Positions 1 through 7,466 of a stretch of DNA of 64,000 nt are shown piece by piece. A program made the translations under genes and the position numbers. The notes under the pieces are model-generated. The model was given only the letters and a program-made list of their open reading frames with translations. It did not search any database and had not been told where the DNA came from. Source of the DNA: Pseudomonas lini (GTDB taxonomy: Bacteria > Pseudomonadota > Gammaproteobacteria > Pseudomonadales > Pseudomonadaceae); contig NZ_JAUSSR010000005.1 in the NCBI RefSeq assembly GCF_030812475.1, forward strand, positions 310,001-374,000, written 5' to 3'. The stretch's first letter is position 1. Each line of letters opens with the position of its first letter.

Positions 1-313
1 GCGCCTGCTGCCCGACGATCGCCAATACCGGCATGTGATCCATGCGCGCGTCATACAGCCCGGTGAGCAGATGCGAGGCGCCAGGGCCGGAAGTGGCGAT
101 GCACACCCCCAGTTCGCCAGTGAACTTGGCATGGGCCGAGGCCATGAAGGCGGCCATTTCTTCATGCCTGGCTTGAATGAATTCGATCTTGCCCTGGGCA
201 CGGCTCAACGCGCCGAAGACGCCATTGATGCCGTCCCCCGGATAACCAAAAATCCGCGTGACGCCCCATTGGCTGAGTCGCTCAACCAGAAAATCACCCA
301 CTGTCGTTGTCAT
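1..313 (-). CDS. Thiamine-diphosphate-requiring enzyme, N-terminal part (cut by window edge)
   Basis: About 104 N-terminal residues of a ThDP-dependent enzyme of the acetolactate synthase / pyruvate oxidase family. The start MTTTVGDFLVERLSQWGV and the FGYPGDGINGVFGAL stretch are typical of the pyrimidine-binding (PYR) domain. RHEEMAAFMA carries the conserved glutamate that activates thiamine, and TSGPGASHLLTGLYDA is the usual glycine-rich segment. The ATG at 313 is preceded by GAGG at a good distance. The gene continues beyond position 1, so neither substrate nor full length can be judged. Pyruvate oxidase-like and acetolactate synthase-like enzymes are both possible. Confidence 0.85.
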   Translation of the reverse strand, partial: MTTTVGDFLVERLSQWGVTRIFGYPGDGINGVFGALSRAQGKIEFIQARHEEMAAFMASAHAKFTGELGVCIATSGPGASHLLTGLYDARMDHMPVLAIVGQQA

Positions 314-627
314 GTCGATCCTCGCCGTTCACCGATGCGTAGAGCATTCCCGGGGAAGGCAACCGAATTACCGCCCCGAGAGGTGTAAGGGTCTGGACAG
401 TCGCGTTGACTTCGAAGTTTCGATAATTGGGGAGGATATTTGACGGGGAAAGATAAAGCAGCCCGAAGGCAGTCGTAACACCGCTGAAACACTCAACTTT
501 TTGCTTCGCCAATACCCGACGGTCAACCGGGGGGCGGCCGGTTCCGATGCTACGCTTTCAACTTCTCGAGTCGAGTTGATGCGATGCAAAAAGAACCCTC
601 ACTCCCCAGCCGCTCGCCGGTGCAACG
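314..627. other. Intergenic region between divergent genes
   Basis: About 310 bases between the divergent starts of the ThDP enzyme and the small membrane protein. It must hold both promoters. I see no convincing gene, repeat or strong hairpin; the short open frames here lack ribosome binding sites and protein-like composition. Confidence 0.5.
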
Positions 628-1068
628 ATGAAGCGAACCCTGATGGGAGGCATCGCCATCGCGGTGATCGGCGCGATGACCTATGGGCTCATCCAGTGGA
701 ACACCGTCGAACACCGCAAAGTGGACGCGCGGTGCAGCGAAGCCAAGCAGGCGCTCAAAAGCGTGGAAATCCGCGCACGGGCGTTGGCCGCCGGATTGTC
801 GGTAGAAGAATATGCCAAGGATGAGGAAGCCAAAGTGGCGGCCTTGATCGATGCCCTCGACGCGGCGACCAATGAAGCCGAGGTCAACCGGGTGATAGAA
901 GCTCACGCGGCCTCCATCGAAGCCCACGCAGCGGCGATCGATGCGGAGATCAATGCTCGGGGCGAGCAGATATTCCTTGACCAGCGCGCCATGAAACGGC
1001 GGATACCGGCCGACGTCAGACAGGAACTGCAACGCGCCGCGAAGGCGGTCAGCGTGTCTTGCGATTAG
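628..1068 (+). CDS. Hypothetical protein with N-terminal membrane anchor
   Basis: A 146-residue protein I do not recognise. Residues about 5-22 form one hydrophobic segment (GGIAIAVIGAMTYGLIQW), either an uncleaved anchor or a signal sequence. The rest is alanine- and glutamate-rich, likely helical, with heptad-like runs around EAHAASIEAHAAAIDAEI that suggest coiled coil. Codon use looks like the neighbours. No Shine-Dalgarno is obvious before the ATG, so the start is uncertain. It stands alone between a divergent ThDP enzyme and a downstream sulfatase and may be a small envelope protein; no function is proposed. Confidence 0.6.
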   Translation: MKRTLMGGIAIAVIGAMTYGLIQWNTVEHRKVDARCSEAKQALKSVEIRARALAAGLSVEEYAKDEEAKVAALIDALDAATNEAEVNRVIEAHAASIEAHAAAIDAEINARGEQIFLDQRAMKRRIPADVRQELQRAAKAVSVSCD

Positions 1069-1222
1069 TGTTGCGCGCGTTCTGACACTTAATGTCAAAC
1101 AATACTAAGGCCCGTTACCCGCCCGACAGCGTCTCCACCCATTGATACCCGGGCCAGTTTTGTCGCCAGTTGATACCATCCAGCACATTGATATGACGCT
1201 TTAATGTCTGGAAGAACTTTTT

Positions 1223-3433
1223 GTGAACATCATCCGTCAGTGGTTACGGCAACCCCATGCACGTCTCATTGCCCTCACCGGCCTGGTTCTGATCCTGCCC
1301 CTGTGCCTGCGTGCCGCGCTGGGCTGGTCCAATCCCCATGGCTACCTGTCGGACCTGTGCATCGGGAGCCTGCTCATCGTGCTCCTGCATCGACGCCCCT
1401 GGTGGCTGGCTCTGCCGATTTTGCTGGGCTGGGGTCTCATGGCCGTGGCGAGCGCCGAGCTGGTCAGCGCGGTCGGCCGGCTGCCCAATCTGTCGGACTT
1501 GCACTACTTGCTCGATCCGCAGTTTCTGGAAAACTCCACCGGCGGCGGATTCGCCCAACCCTGGTTGGCCGCCACCTTGCTGCTGGGACTGATGGCGTGG
1601 CTGTGCACCCACTGGCTGGGCGCTGCGACACCGGCACCCCGCCTGCCCCGTCATGCCTGGTCGGTGCCACTGGTGCTGCTGACCGCTCACTGGGGCGCGC
1701 AACACCTGCAACCTACCGATGCGGACCAGTGGCACGTGTTTAACTTGCCGCACCAAGTGCTGGCCGCTGGCGTGGGAGATGTTCAAGCGCGCGCGGAAGA
1801 CTGGCTGGAAGGTGACGAGATCGATGTCGCTCCGCAGATGGCCGGCCTCACCGAGCTCGACCTGACCGGCCAACCCCTGCTGGCAGCCCCCGGACGTGCT
1901 CGCAACGTCTTGATCATTGCCCTGGAAGGCATTCCCGGCGCTTATGTGGGGGTCAACCGCCAGGCCTTGCACAGCAGCTATCAAGAGAACCTGATGCCGC
2001 ATCTCAGCCAGTGGGCGGAACGGGGCATGAACACGCCGGATTACGTGCTGCACAGCCACCAGACCATTCGTGGCCTGTACGCGATGCTCTGCGGCGATTA
2101 CGACAAGCTCGACAATGGCACGCCAAAAGGCGTGGAGATGCTGACCCAGAGCGAACGCAACCAGGCCTGCCTGCCGGCACAATTGCGCAAGAACGGCTTC
2201 TCCACCCACTACCTCCAAGGCGCCGGGCTGCGCTTCATGGCCAAAGACAAGATCATGCCGCACATCGGTTTCGACGCGACCCATGGTCTGGAATGGTTCA
2301 CCAATGCGTCCTACCTCGACTTTCCGTGGGGCAAGGACGACAAGGCGTTCTTCGAAGGCGCGCTGGACTACGTCGGCCAGCTGGAGAAAAACAAACAGCC
2401 GTGGATGCTGACGTTGCTGACCGTCGGCACGCACCAGCCCTACTCGGCCCCGGACGACTATTTGCAGCGTTACGACACCGCCAAGCAAGCCGCCGTGGGT
2501 TACCTGGACGATGCCCTTGACCAATTCCTCGGCGGCCTGGAACGCCAGGGCATCCTCAAGGACACCCTGGTGGTGATCACGTCCGATGAATCCCATGGCA
2601 TCGACGGCGTGCGCCTCGCGTCCTCCTGGGGGTTCAACCTGACACTGGCACCCGAGCAAGCGCAGCTCCCGCAGATCAAGACCGGGGTCTACGGCCATGT
2701 CGACCTGAGCACCTCGATCCTCGATTACTTCGCCTTGCCGATCCCTGCGACCCTGAGCGGTCGCTCGCTGTTTCGCCAGTACGATACCGGCCGCGAGATC
2801 ATGTCGTTCACCAACGGCAAGTTGCGCTACCACGATGGCCAGGGCACCTTCACCGAGTGCGACTTCCAACAGCGCTGCCGGTATTACGCCAGCGAAGGCT
2901 TCATCGCCGAACGTGCCACCTTGGGCGGTCAATACGGGGGCAAGCGTGCGCGCCAGATCACGGCCCGGGCCGCCGCCCTGGACCACACATTGCTGCAGAC
3001 ACCGCTAAACCTGCACTATCAGTTCGGTAGCCCGACCATCATTCCGCTCCAGGCGCAGATAAAGGATGACTGGGCCGACAACCTGATCGGCGCGCAGTAC
3101 CTTGAAATGCCCAAAGGCTCACACACCCGCGTGCGCCTGACCGTGCGCTCGGTCGACCCCCATCAGAACGCCTACATCCAGCTCAAGACCAAGGAGCTGG
3201 AACAGGATGTGCAATTGGGCTTGCCAAGCGAAATGCTCGTCACGGTCGACCAGCCACTGGAGATGGATTTCAGCTTCTCCAATCCGCAGTCGCGCAAGGC
3301 GTTCTCTTTCCATCTGCTGGGCTATGGGTCGGGCGCAGTCGAAGTCAGCGACTTCAGCGTGATCACCGAACTGCCGGGGCAAGAGGAATCGCCGAGCGAG
3401 ACCCTCGACGATGACGTCGCCGAATCGAGCTGA
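1223..3433 (+). CDS. LTA synthase-family sulfatase / phosphotransferase, inner membrane
   Basis: A 736-residue protein of the alkaline phosphatase superfamily (LtaS/OpgB/EptA-like). The first 170 or so residues hold four to five membrane segments. A periplasmic sulfatase domain follows at about 230-540. NVLIIALEGIPG supplies the first metal-binding acid, HSHQTIRGLYAMLCGDYD contains the likely threonine nucleophile, LTVGTHQPY is the conserved histidine block, and VVITSDESHGIDG is the second metal site, spelled unusually (D-E-S-H rather than adjacent D-H). The last 190 residues look beta-rich. The family transfers phosphoglycerol or phosphoethanolamine to envelope glycans or lipids; the acceptor here is unknown. 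The start is GTG, giving a basic N terminus before the first membrane segment. Confidence 0.8.
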   Translation: MNIIRQWLRQPHARLIALTGLVLILPLCLRAALGWSNPHGYLSDLCIGSLLIVLLHRRPWWLALPILLGWGLMAVASAELVSAVGRLPNLSDLHYLLDPQFLENSTGGGFAQPWLAATLLLGLMAWLCTHWLGAATPAPRLPRHAWSVPLVLLTAHWGAQHLQPTDADQWHVFNLPHQVLAAGVGDVQARAEDWLEGDEIDVAPQMAGLTELDLTGQPLLAAPGRARNVLIIALEGIPGAYVGVNRQALHSSYQENLMPHLSQWAERGMNTPDYVLHSHQTIRGLYAMLCGDYDKLDNGTPKGVEMLTQSERNQACLPAQLRKNGFSTHYLQGAGLRFMAKDKIMPHIGFDATHGLEWFTNASYLDFPWGKDDKAFFEGALDYVGQLEKNKQPWMLTLLTVGTHQPYSAPDDYLQRYDTAKQAAVGYLDDALDQFLGGLERQGILKDTLVVITSDESHGIDGVRLASSWGFNLTLAPEQAQLPQIKTGVYGHVDLSTSILDYFALPIPATLSGRSLFRQYDTGREIMSFTNGKLRYHDGQGTFTECDFQQRCRYYASEGFIAERATLGGQYGGKRARQITARAAALDHTLLQTPLNLHYQFGSPTIIPLQAQIKDDWADNLIGAQYLEMPKGSHTRVRLTVRSVDPHQNAYIQLKTKELEQDVQLGLPSEMLVTVDQPLEMDFSFSNPQSRKAFSFHLLGYGSGAVEVSDFSVITELPGQEESPSETLDDDVAESS

Positions 3434-3735
3434 CCGGCGCAGGACGCCTGACCCAGAGCCGTGGCAACAGGGCAAGACAATTATTTGACGCCTGAAATCA
3501 ATTGGATCCCACTGATAATTTAGCTGCTACCATTCGGGAAGGGATGGCCTTGACAGGTACTTCGGATGAGCAGTTCAGCTAAGCACGGTTGGAAATGGGC
3601 TTACGATAAACTTCGTGGCTTACACTGCTCCCGGACCACGGCGCTCTACCGGGCGACCCTCTATTGGATGCGCGGCGACACCGGATCCTGCACCAGCCAG
3701 GATAATTGGCAGAAAATTCGCCTGCGACGGTGATC

Positions 3736-3840
3736 TGTGGGAGCGAGCTCGCTCCGGAGGGCGTTCCGACGAAGGGGCCATCACATTCAATATCGATGGC
3801 GACTGACCCACCGCTTTCGCGAGCAAGCTCGCTCCCACAG
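3736..3840. repeat. BIME: inverted REP pair, copy 1
   Basis: CTGTGGGAGCGAGCTCGCTC at 3736-3755 faces GCGAGCAAGCTCGCTCCCAC ending at 3840: two REP palindromes in opposite orientation. The spacer, which reads ATTCAATATCGATGGCGACT near its centre, recurs as its reverse complement in the BIME at 16869-16962, so this is a mobile composite unit rather than a chance pair. Confidence 0.85.
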
Positions 3841-3882
3841 GGATCCATGCGAGTTTGGATATCTTGTATCCACCACCAGTCA

Positions 3883-3980
3883 CTGTGGGAGCGAGCCTGC
3901 TCGCGAAGGGGCCATCAAATTCAACATCAATGGTGACCGATCGACCGCTTTCGCCGGCAAGCCGGTCTCGCTCCCACAGT
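3883..3980. repeat. BIME: inverted REP pair, copy 2 (diverged spacer)
   Basis: CTGTGGGAGCGAGCCTGCTC opens the unit and GGTCTCGCTCCCACAG closes it. The spacer (AATTCAACATCAATGGTGACC) is a diverged version of the one in the adjacent copy at 3736-3840, showing a tandem family of the same BIME. Confidence 0.85.
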
Positions 3981-4015
3981 TAATCTGCGGTGAGTTTCAG
4001 GTTGGCGCAGCTTTT

Positions 4016-5659
4016 TCAGCTTGATTCGCTTTGCCGGATAAGCTTCTTGTCGATCTTGCCGACACTGGTCCTGGGAATCTCGGCGACGAACTTGAACTGC
4101 TTGGGGATCGCCCATTTGTTGATGCGGCCACGCTCGACAAATCCTTGCAGGTGCGTCTCGAGGATCTTGCGGTCCAGGTACTGCCCGGGCTCGCACACCA
4201 CCAGCGCCATGGGCCGTTCACCCCATTGCTCGTCGGCAATGCCCACGACCGCGACCGACATCACCGCCGCGTGTTCGCTGATCAGGCTCTCCAGCGCCAG
4301 GGAGCTGATCCACTCCCCGCCCGTCTTGATCACATCCTTGATGCGGTCCTTGATTTCCACCCCGCCCAAAGCATCGATGGAGGCCAGGTCGCCGGTGTGC
4401 AGCCAGCCGTTGTGCCACAGCTCTTCACCCTTTTCCGGCTCCTTTAGATAGCCTTGGGTCAGCCAGGGGGCGCGCACCACGATCTCGCCCAACGATTCGC
4501 CGTCATGGACGACGTCATTGCCATTGGCATCGATGATTTTCAGGTCGACCATCGGTACCGGCGTGCCGGTCTTGATGCGGGTGGCCAGTTGCGCGTGGGT
4601 GGATTGCGCGAGGTCCGCTTCACGCAAGTAAGTCAGGCACAGCAACGGGCAGGTTTCCGACATGCCGTAGCCGCTGTGCACCTGAATGCCTTTGGCACTC
4701 GCTTCGCTGGCAATGCCCAGGGTCAACGCGCTGCCGCCCAGGAGCATTTTCCAGCCCTCGAAACGGGTTTGTTGCGCTTCTTCGCAGTTCAGGATCATTT
4801 GCAGAATCGTGGGCACGCAGTGGGAAAAGGTGACCTGCTCTTCACGGAAAAGCCGTACCAGGCTGTTGGGTTCGTAGCGGCCGGGGTACACCTGCTTGAT
4901 CCCCATCAGGGTCGCGACATAGGGCACGCCCCAGGCATGCACGTGGAACATCGGCGTGATCGGCATGTACACGTCATCGGAGCGCAGCAGCGGCAGACCT
5001 TGATAGACGCCCAGCGTGCCCACGGCATTCAAGGTGTGCAACACCAATTGGCGGTGGGTGAAATACACGCCCTTCGGGTCGCCCGTGGTGCCCGTGGTGT
5101 AGAAAAGCGTCGCCACCGAGTTTTCATCGAAATCGGGAAAGTCGTACTGGTCTGCCGCACCGGCCAACAGGTCTTCATATTCCCCCAGCAACGGTAACGA
5201 CGTGTTGGTGGCTGTGTCGTCCGTAAGCTGCAGGTAGCCTTTGACGGTCTTCAGCTGTCCGTGAATCTGTTCGACCAGAGGCAGGAAATCGTCATGCACC
5301 AGCACCAGGTCGTCCTCGGCGTGGTTCATGGTGTAGAGCACCTGGTCCGGCGAAAGACGGATGTTCACGGTATGCAGCACCGCGCCGATCATCGGTACGG
5401 CAAAGAAACATTCCAGGTAGCGATGGCTGTCCCAGTCGAGCAGGGCCACCGTATCCCCGGCCTTGACGCCGGCCGCGGTCAAGGTGTTGGCCAGTCGCCG
5501 GATCCGCTGGTTGAGGGTCTGGTAGCTGTAGCGCAGTTTGTCGGCGTAGACGATTTCCCGTCCAGGCTCGTAGCGCACGCCGGACAGCAACAATTGCTTG
5601 ATCAGCAAGGGATAGGCGTAGGCGCCGTCGGCGGGCGGAATTATTTTTGTCGCCATCAT
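4016..5659 (-). CDS. AMP-binding fatty acyl-CoA ligase (AlkK-like)
   Basis: A 547-residue member of the adenylate-forming superfamily, which activates a carboxylic acid with ATP and joins it to CoA. The P-loop LFYTTGTTGDPKG lies near residue 190, GYGMSETCP is motif A5, LHTGDLA the hinge-proximal aspartate motif, and RTSVGKIDKK near the C terminus holds the catalytic lysine. Length matches medium-chain fatty acyl-CoA ligases such as AlkK. The first of two adjacent ATGs is preceded by AAGGA. It is the last gene of a minus-strand set with an acyl-CoA dehydrogenase 22 bases upstream and an RND transporter and outer-membrane proteins before that, so its substrate is probably the compound moved by that system. 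Medium- to long-chain or hydrophobic ring acids are candidates. Confidence 0.9.
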   Translation of the reverse strand: MMATKIIPPADGAYAYPLLIKQLLLSGVRYEPGREIVYADKLRYSYQTLNQRIRRLANTLTAAGVKAGDTVALLDWDSHRYLECFFAVPMIGAVLHTVNIRLSPDQVLYTMNHAEDDLVLVHDDFLPLVEQIHGQLKTVKGYLQLTDDTATNTSLPLLGEYEDLLAGAADQYDFPDFDENSVATLFYTTGTTGDPKGVYFTHRQLVLHTLNAVGTLGVYQGLPLLRSDDVYMPITPMFHVHAWGVPYVATLMGIKQVYPGRYEPNSLVRLFREEQVTFSHCVPTILQMILNCEEAQQTRFEGWKMLLGGSALTLGIASEASAKGIQVHSGYGMSETCPLLCLTYLREADLAQSTHAQLATRIKTGTPVPMVDLKIIDANGNDVVHDGESLGEIVVRAPWLTQGYLKEPEKGEELWHNGWLHTGDLASIDALGGVEIKDRIKDVIKTGGEWISSLALESLISEHAAVMSVAVVGIADEQWGERPMALVVCEPGQYLDRKILETHLQGFVERGRINKWAIPKQFKFVAEIPRTSVGKIDKKLIRQSESS

Positions 5660-5681
5660 GGTTGGGTCCTTGTGCTTTCAA

Positions 5682-7460
5682 TCAGAAGTGCGCTGCGTCC
5701 AGCTCGTAGAGGGATTCGCTGCCAGCCTTGACTGACGCGCTCAACGAATGAATGCGCGGCAGCAGGCGGGCGAAGTAGAAACGCGCCGTGCCCAGCTTGC
5801 CGGCGTAGAAATCATCCTCGGCCTGTTTGCCCGAAGCCGCGTTGGCCATCAAGGCCCACATGTAGGCATAGGCTGTGTAACCGAATACCTGCAGGTACTC
5901 GACCGAGGCGGCGCCGATTTCGTTGGGATTGCCTTGGGCTCGATCCAGCAGCCATGCGGTCAGCTCGTCGAGGGTGTCCACGGCGGCGTTCAACGGCTGG
6001 GTGAACTCGCCAAGCTCGGCGCTGGCGCTGGCGGTGAACTGATGAATTTCGTCGGCGAACAACCGGTACAGCGCGCCGCCGCTGCCGACGATCTTGCGCC
6101 CGGCCAGGTCCAGTGACTGGATGCCGTTGGTGCCTTCGTAGATCTGGGTGATGCGCACGTCGCGCACCAACTGCTCCTGGCCCCACTCACGAATGTAGCC
6201 ATGGCCGCCGAAGATCTGCTGGCCATGCACTGTGGTTTCCAGCCCCATGTCGGTGAGGAACGCCTTGGCCACCGGGGTCAGCAGCGACACCAATTGCCGG
6301 GCGCGGCTGCAGGTTGCCGCGTCATCGCTGTACCTGACGGTATCCAGTTGCAGCGCGACGTAGCTGGAGAACGCCCGCCCGCCTTCGTTCAAGGCCTTCA
6401 TGGTCAACAGCATCCGCCGTACATCCGGGTGCACGATGATCGGGTCGGCAGCCTTGTCCTGGTGCTGCGCACCGCTCGGCGCACGGCTTTGCAGACGCTC
6501 CCGCGCATATTCGACAGCGTTCTGGTACGAGCGCTCACCCAACGCCAGGCCCTGGATGCCCACGCCCAGGCGTTCGTAGTTCATCATGGTGAACATCGCT
6601 GCCAGGCCCTTGTTCGGCTCGTCGATGATCCAGCCGGTGGCCCCGTCGAAGTTCATCACGCAAGTGGCCGACGCCTTGATGCCCATCTTGTGCTCGATGG
6701 AACCGCAGGACAGCGCGTTGCGCTCCCCCAGCGAGCCGTCGTCATTGACCAGCACCTTGGGCACCAGGAACAGGGAAATGCCCTTGGGACCGGCGGGCGC
6801 ATCCGGCAAGCGGGCCAGCACCAGATGAACAATGTTTTCGGTCAGGTCGTGCTCGCCGCCGGTGATGAAAATCTTGCTGCCGCTGATCTTGAAACTGCCG
6901 TCGGCCTGGGGTTCGGCCCGGCTGCGAATCAGGCCCAGGTCAGTGCCGGCATGGGCTTCGGTCAGGCACATCGAACCGGTCCAGGTGCCGGCGTACAGGT
7001 TCGGTAGATAGCGCTCCTTGAGTTCCTCACTGGCGTGGGCATTGATCGACAGGCAGGCACCGGCGGTCAGCATCGGGTACAGGCCGAACGACAGGCTGGC
7101 CGAGTTGACCATCTCCTCGACTTGCGCCGAAATCGCCTTGGGCATGCCCATGCCACCGAACTGCGGATCACCGCCAACCCCCACCCAACCGCCTTCGGCG
7201 AAGGCCTGGTAGGCGGCGCCAAAACCGTCCGGCGCCTTAACCGCGCCGTTGTTCCAGGTGCAGCCCTGCTCGTCGCTGCCGCGGTTCAGCGGAGCGACCA
7301 CTTCGGCGCTGATCTTGCCGGCCTCTTCCAGGATCGCGGCGGCCGTTTCTTCATCGATTACCTCGGTCAGGCCGGGCAATCGGGCCCAGAGCCGTGACAC
7401 CTCGAAGACCTCGTTGAGGACGAAGCGCATGTCGCGCAAGGGAGCTTTGTAATCAGACAT
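5682..7460 (-). CDS. Acyl-CoA dehydrogenase, long form with C-terminal extension
   Basis: A 592-residue flavoprotein that introduces an alpha,beta double bond into acyl-CoA. It has the N-terminal helical domain, the middle beta domain (SMCLTEAHAGTDLG; KIFITGGEHD), and the C-terminal helical domain with QIYEGTNGIQ carrying the catalytic glutamate and IFGGHGYIREWGQEQ just before. The extra C-terminal 100 or so residues mark the long group of ACADs seen next to acyl-CoA ligases in Pseudomonas. Only six bases separate it from the RND transporter upstream, and 22 from the ligase downstream, so all three are surely co-transcribed. Electrons would pass to ETF. Confidence 0.92.
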   Translation of the reverse strand: MSDYKAPLRDMRFVLNEVFEVSRLWARLPGLTEVIDEETAAAILEEAGKISAEVVAPLNRGSDEQGCTWNNGAVKAPDGFGAAYQAFAEGGWVGVGGDPQFGGMGMPKAISAQVEEMVNSASLSFGLYPMLTAGACLSINAHASEELKERYLPNLYAGTWTGSMCLTEAHAGTDLGLIRSRAEPQADGSFKISGSKIFITGGEHDLTENIVHLVLARLPDAPAGPKGISLFLVPKVLVNDDGSLGERNALSCGSIEHKMGIKASATCVMNFDGATGWIIDEPNKGLAAMFTMMNYERLGVGIQGLALGERSYQNAVEYARERLQSRAPSGAQHQDKAADPIIVHPDVRRMLLTMKALNEGGRAFSSYVALQLDTVRYSDDAATCSRARQLVSLLTPVAKAFLTDMGLETTVHGQQIFGGHGYIREWGQEQLVRDVRITQIYEGTNGIQSLDLAGRKIVGSGGALYRLFADEIHQFTASASAELGEFTQPLNAAVDTLDELTAWLLDRAQGNPNEIGAASVEYLQVFGYTAYAYMWALMANAASGKQAEDDFYAGKLGTARFYFARLLPRIHSLSASVKAGSESLYELDAAHF

Positions 7461-7466
7461 CGTTGC

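Larger units (their letters stand above)
3434..4015. other. Intergenic region filled mainly by two BIME/REP pairs
   Basis: About 580 bases between the convergent sulfatase and acyl-CoA ligase genes. The right half is occupied by two REP pairs (listed separately). The left half, 3434-3730, shows no supported gene or hairpin. Convergent gene ends with stacked REP palindromes are the usual place for these elements in pseudomonads. Confidence 0.7.

Noticed and set aside
1244..2986. Long minus-strand open frame opposite the sulfatase gene
   Set aside because: Mirror frame of a high-GC gene; composition rich in Arg/Gln/His and no recognisable motif.
3736..3980. CRISPR-like array
   Set aside because: The repeats are inverted REP palindromes with related, not unique, spacers, and no cas genes are near.
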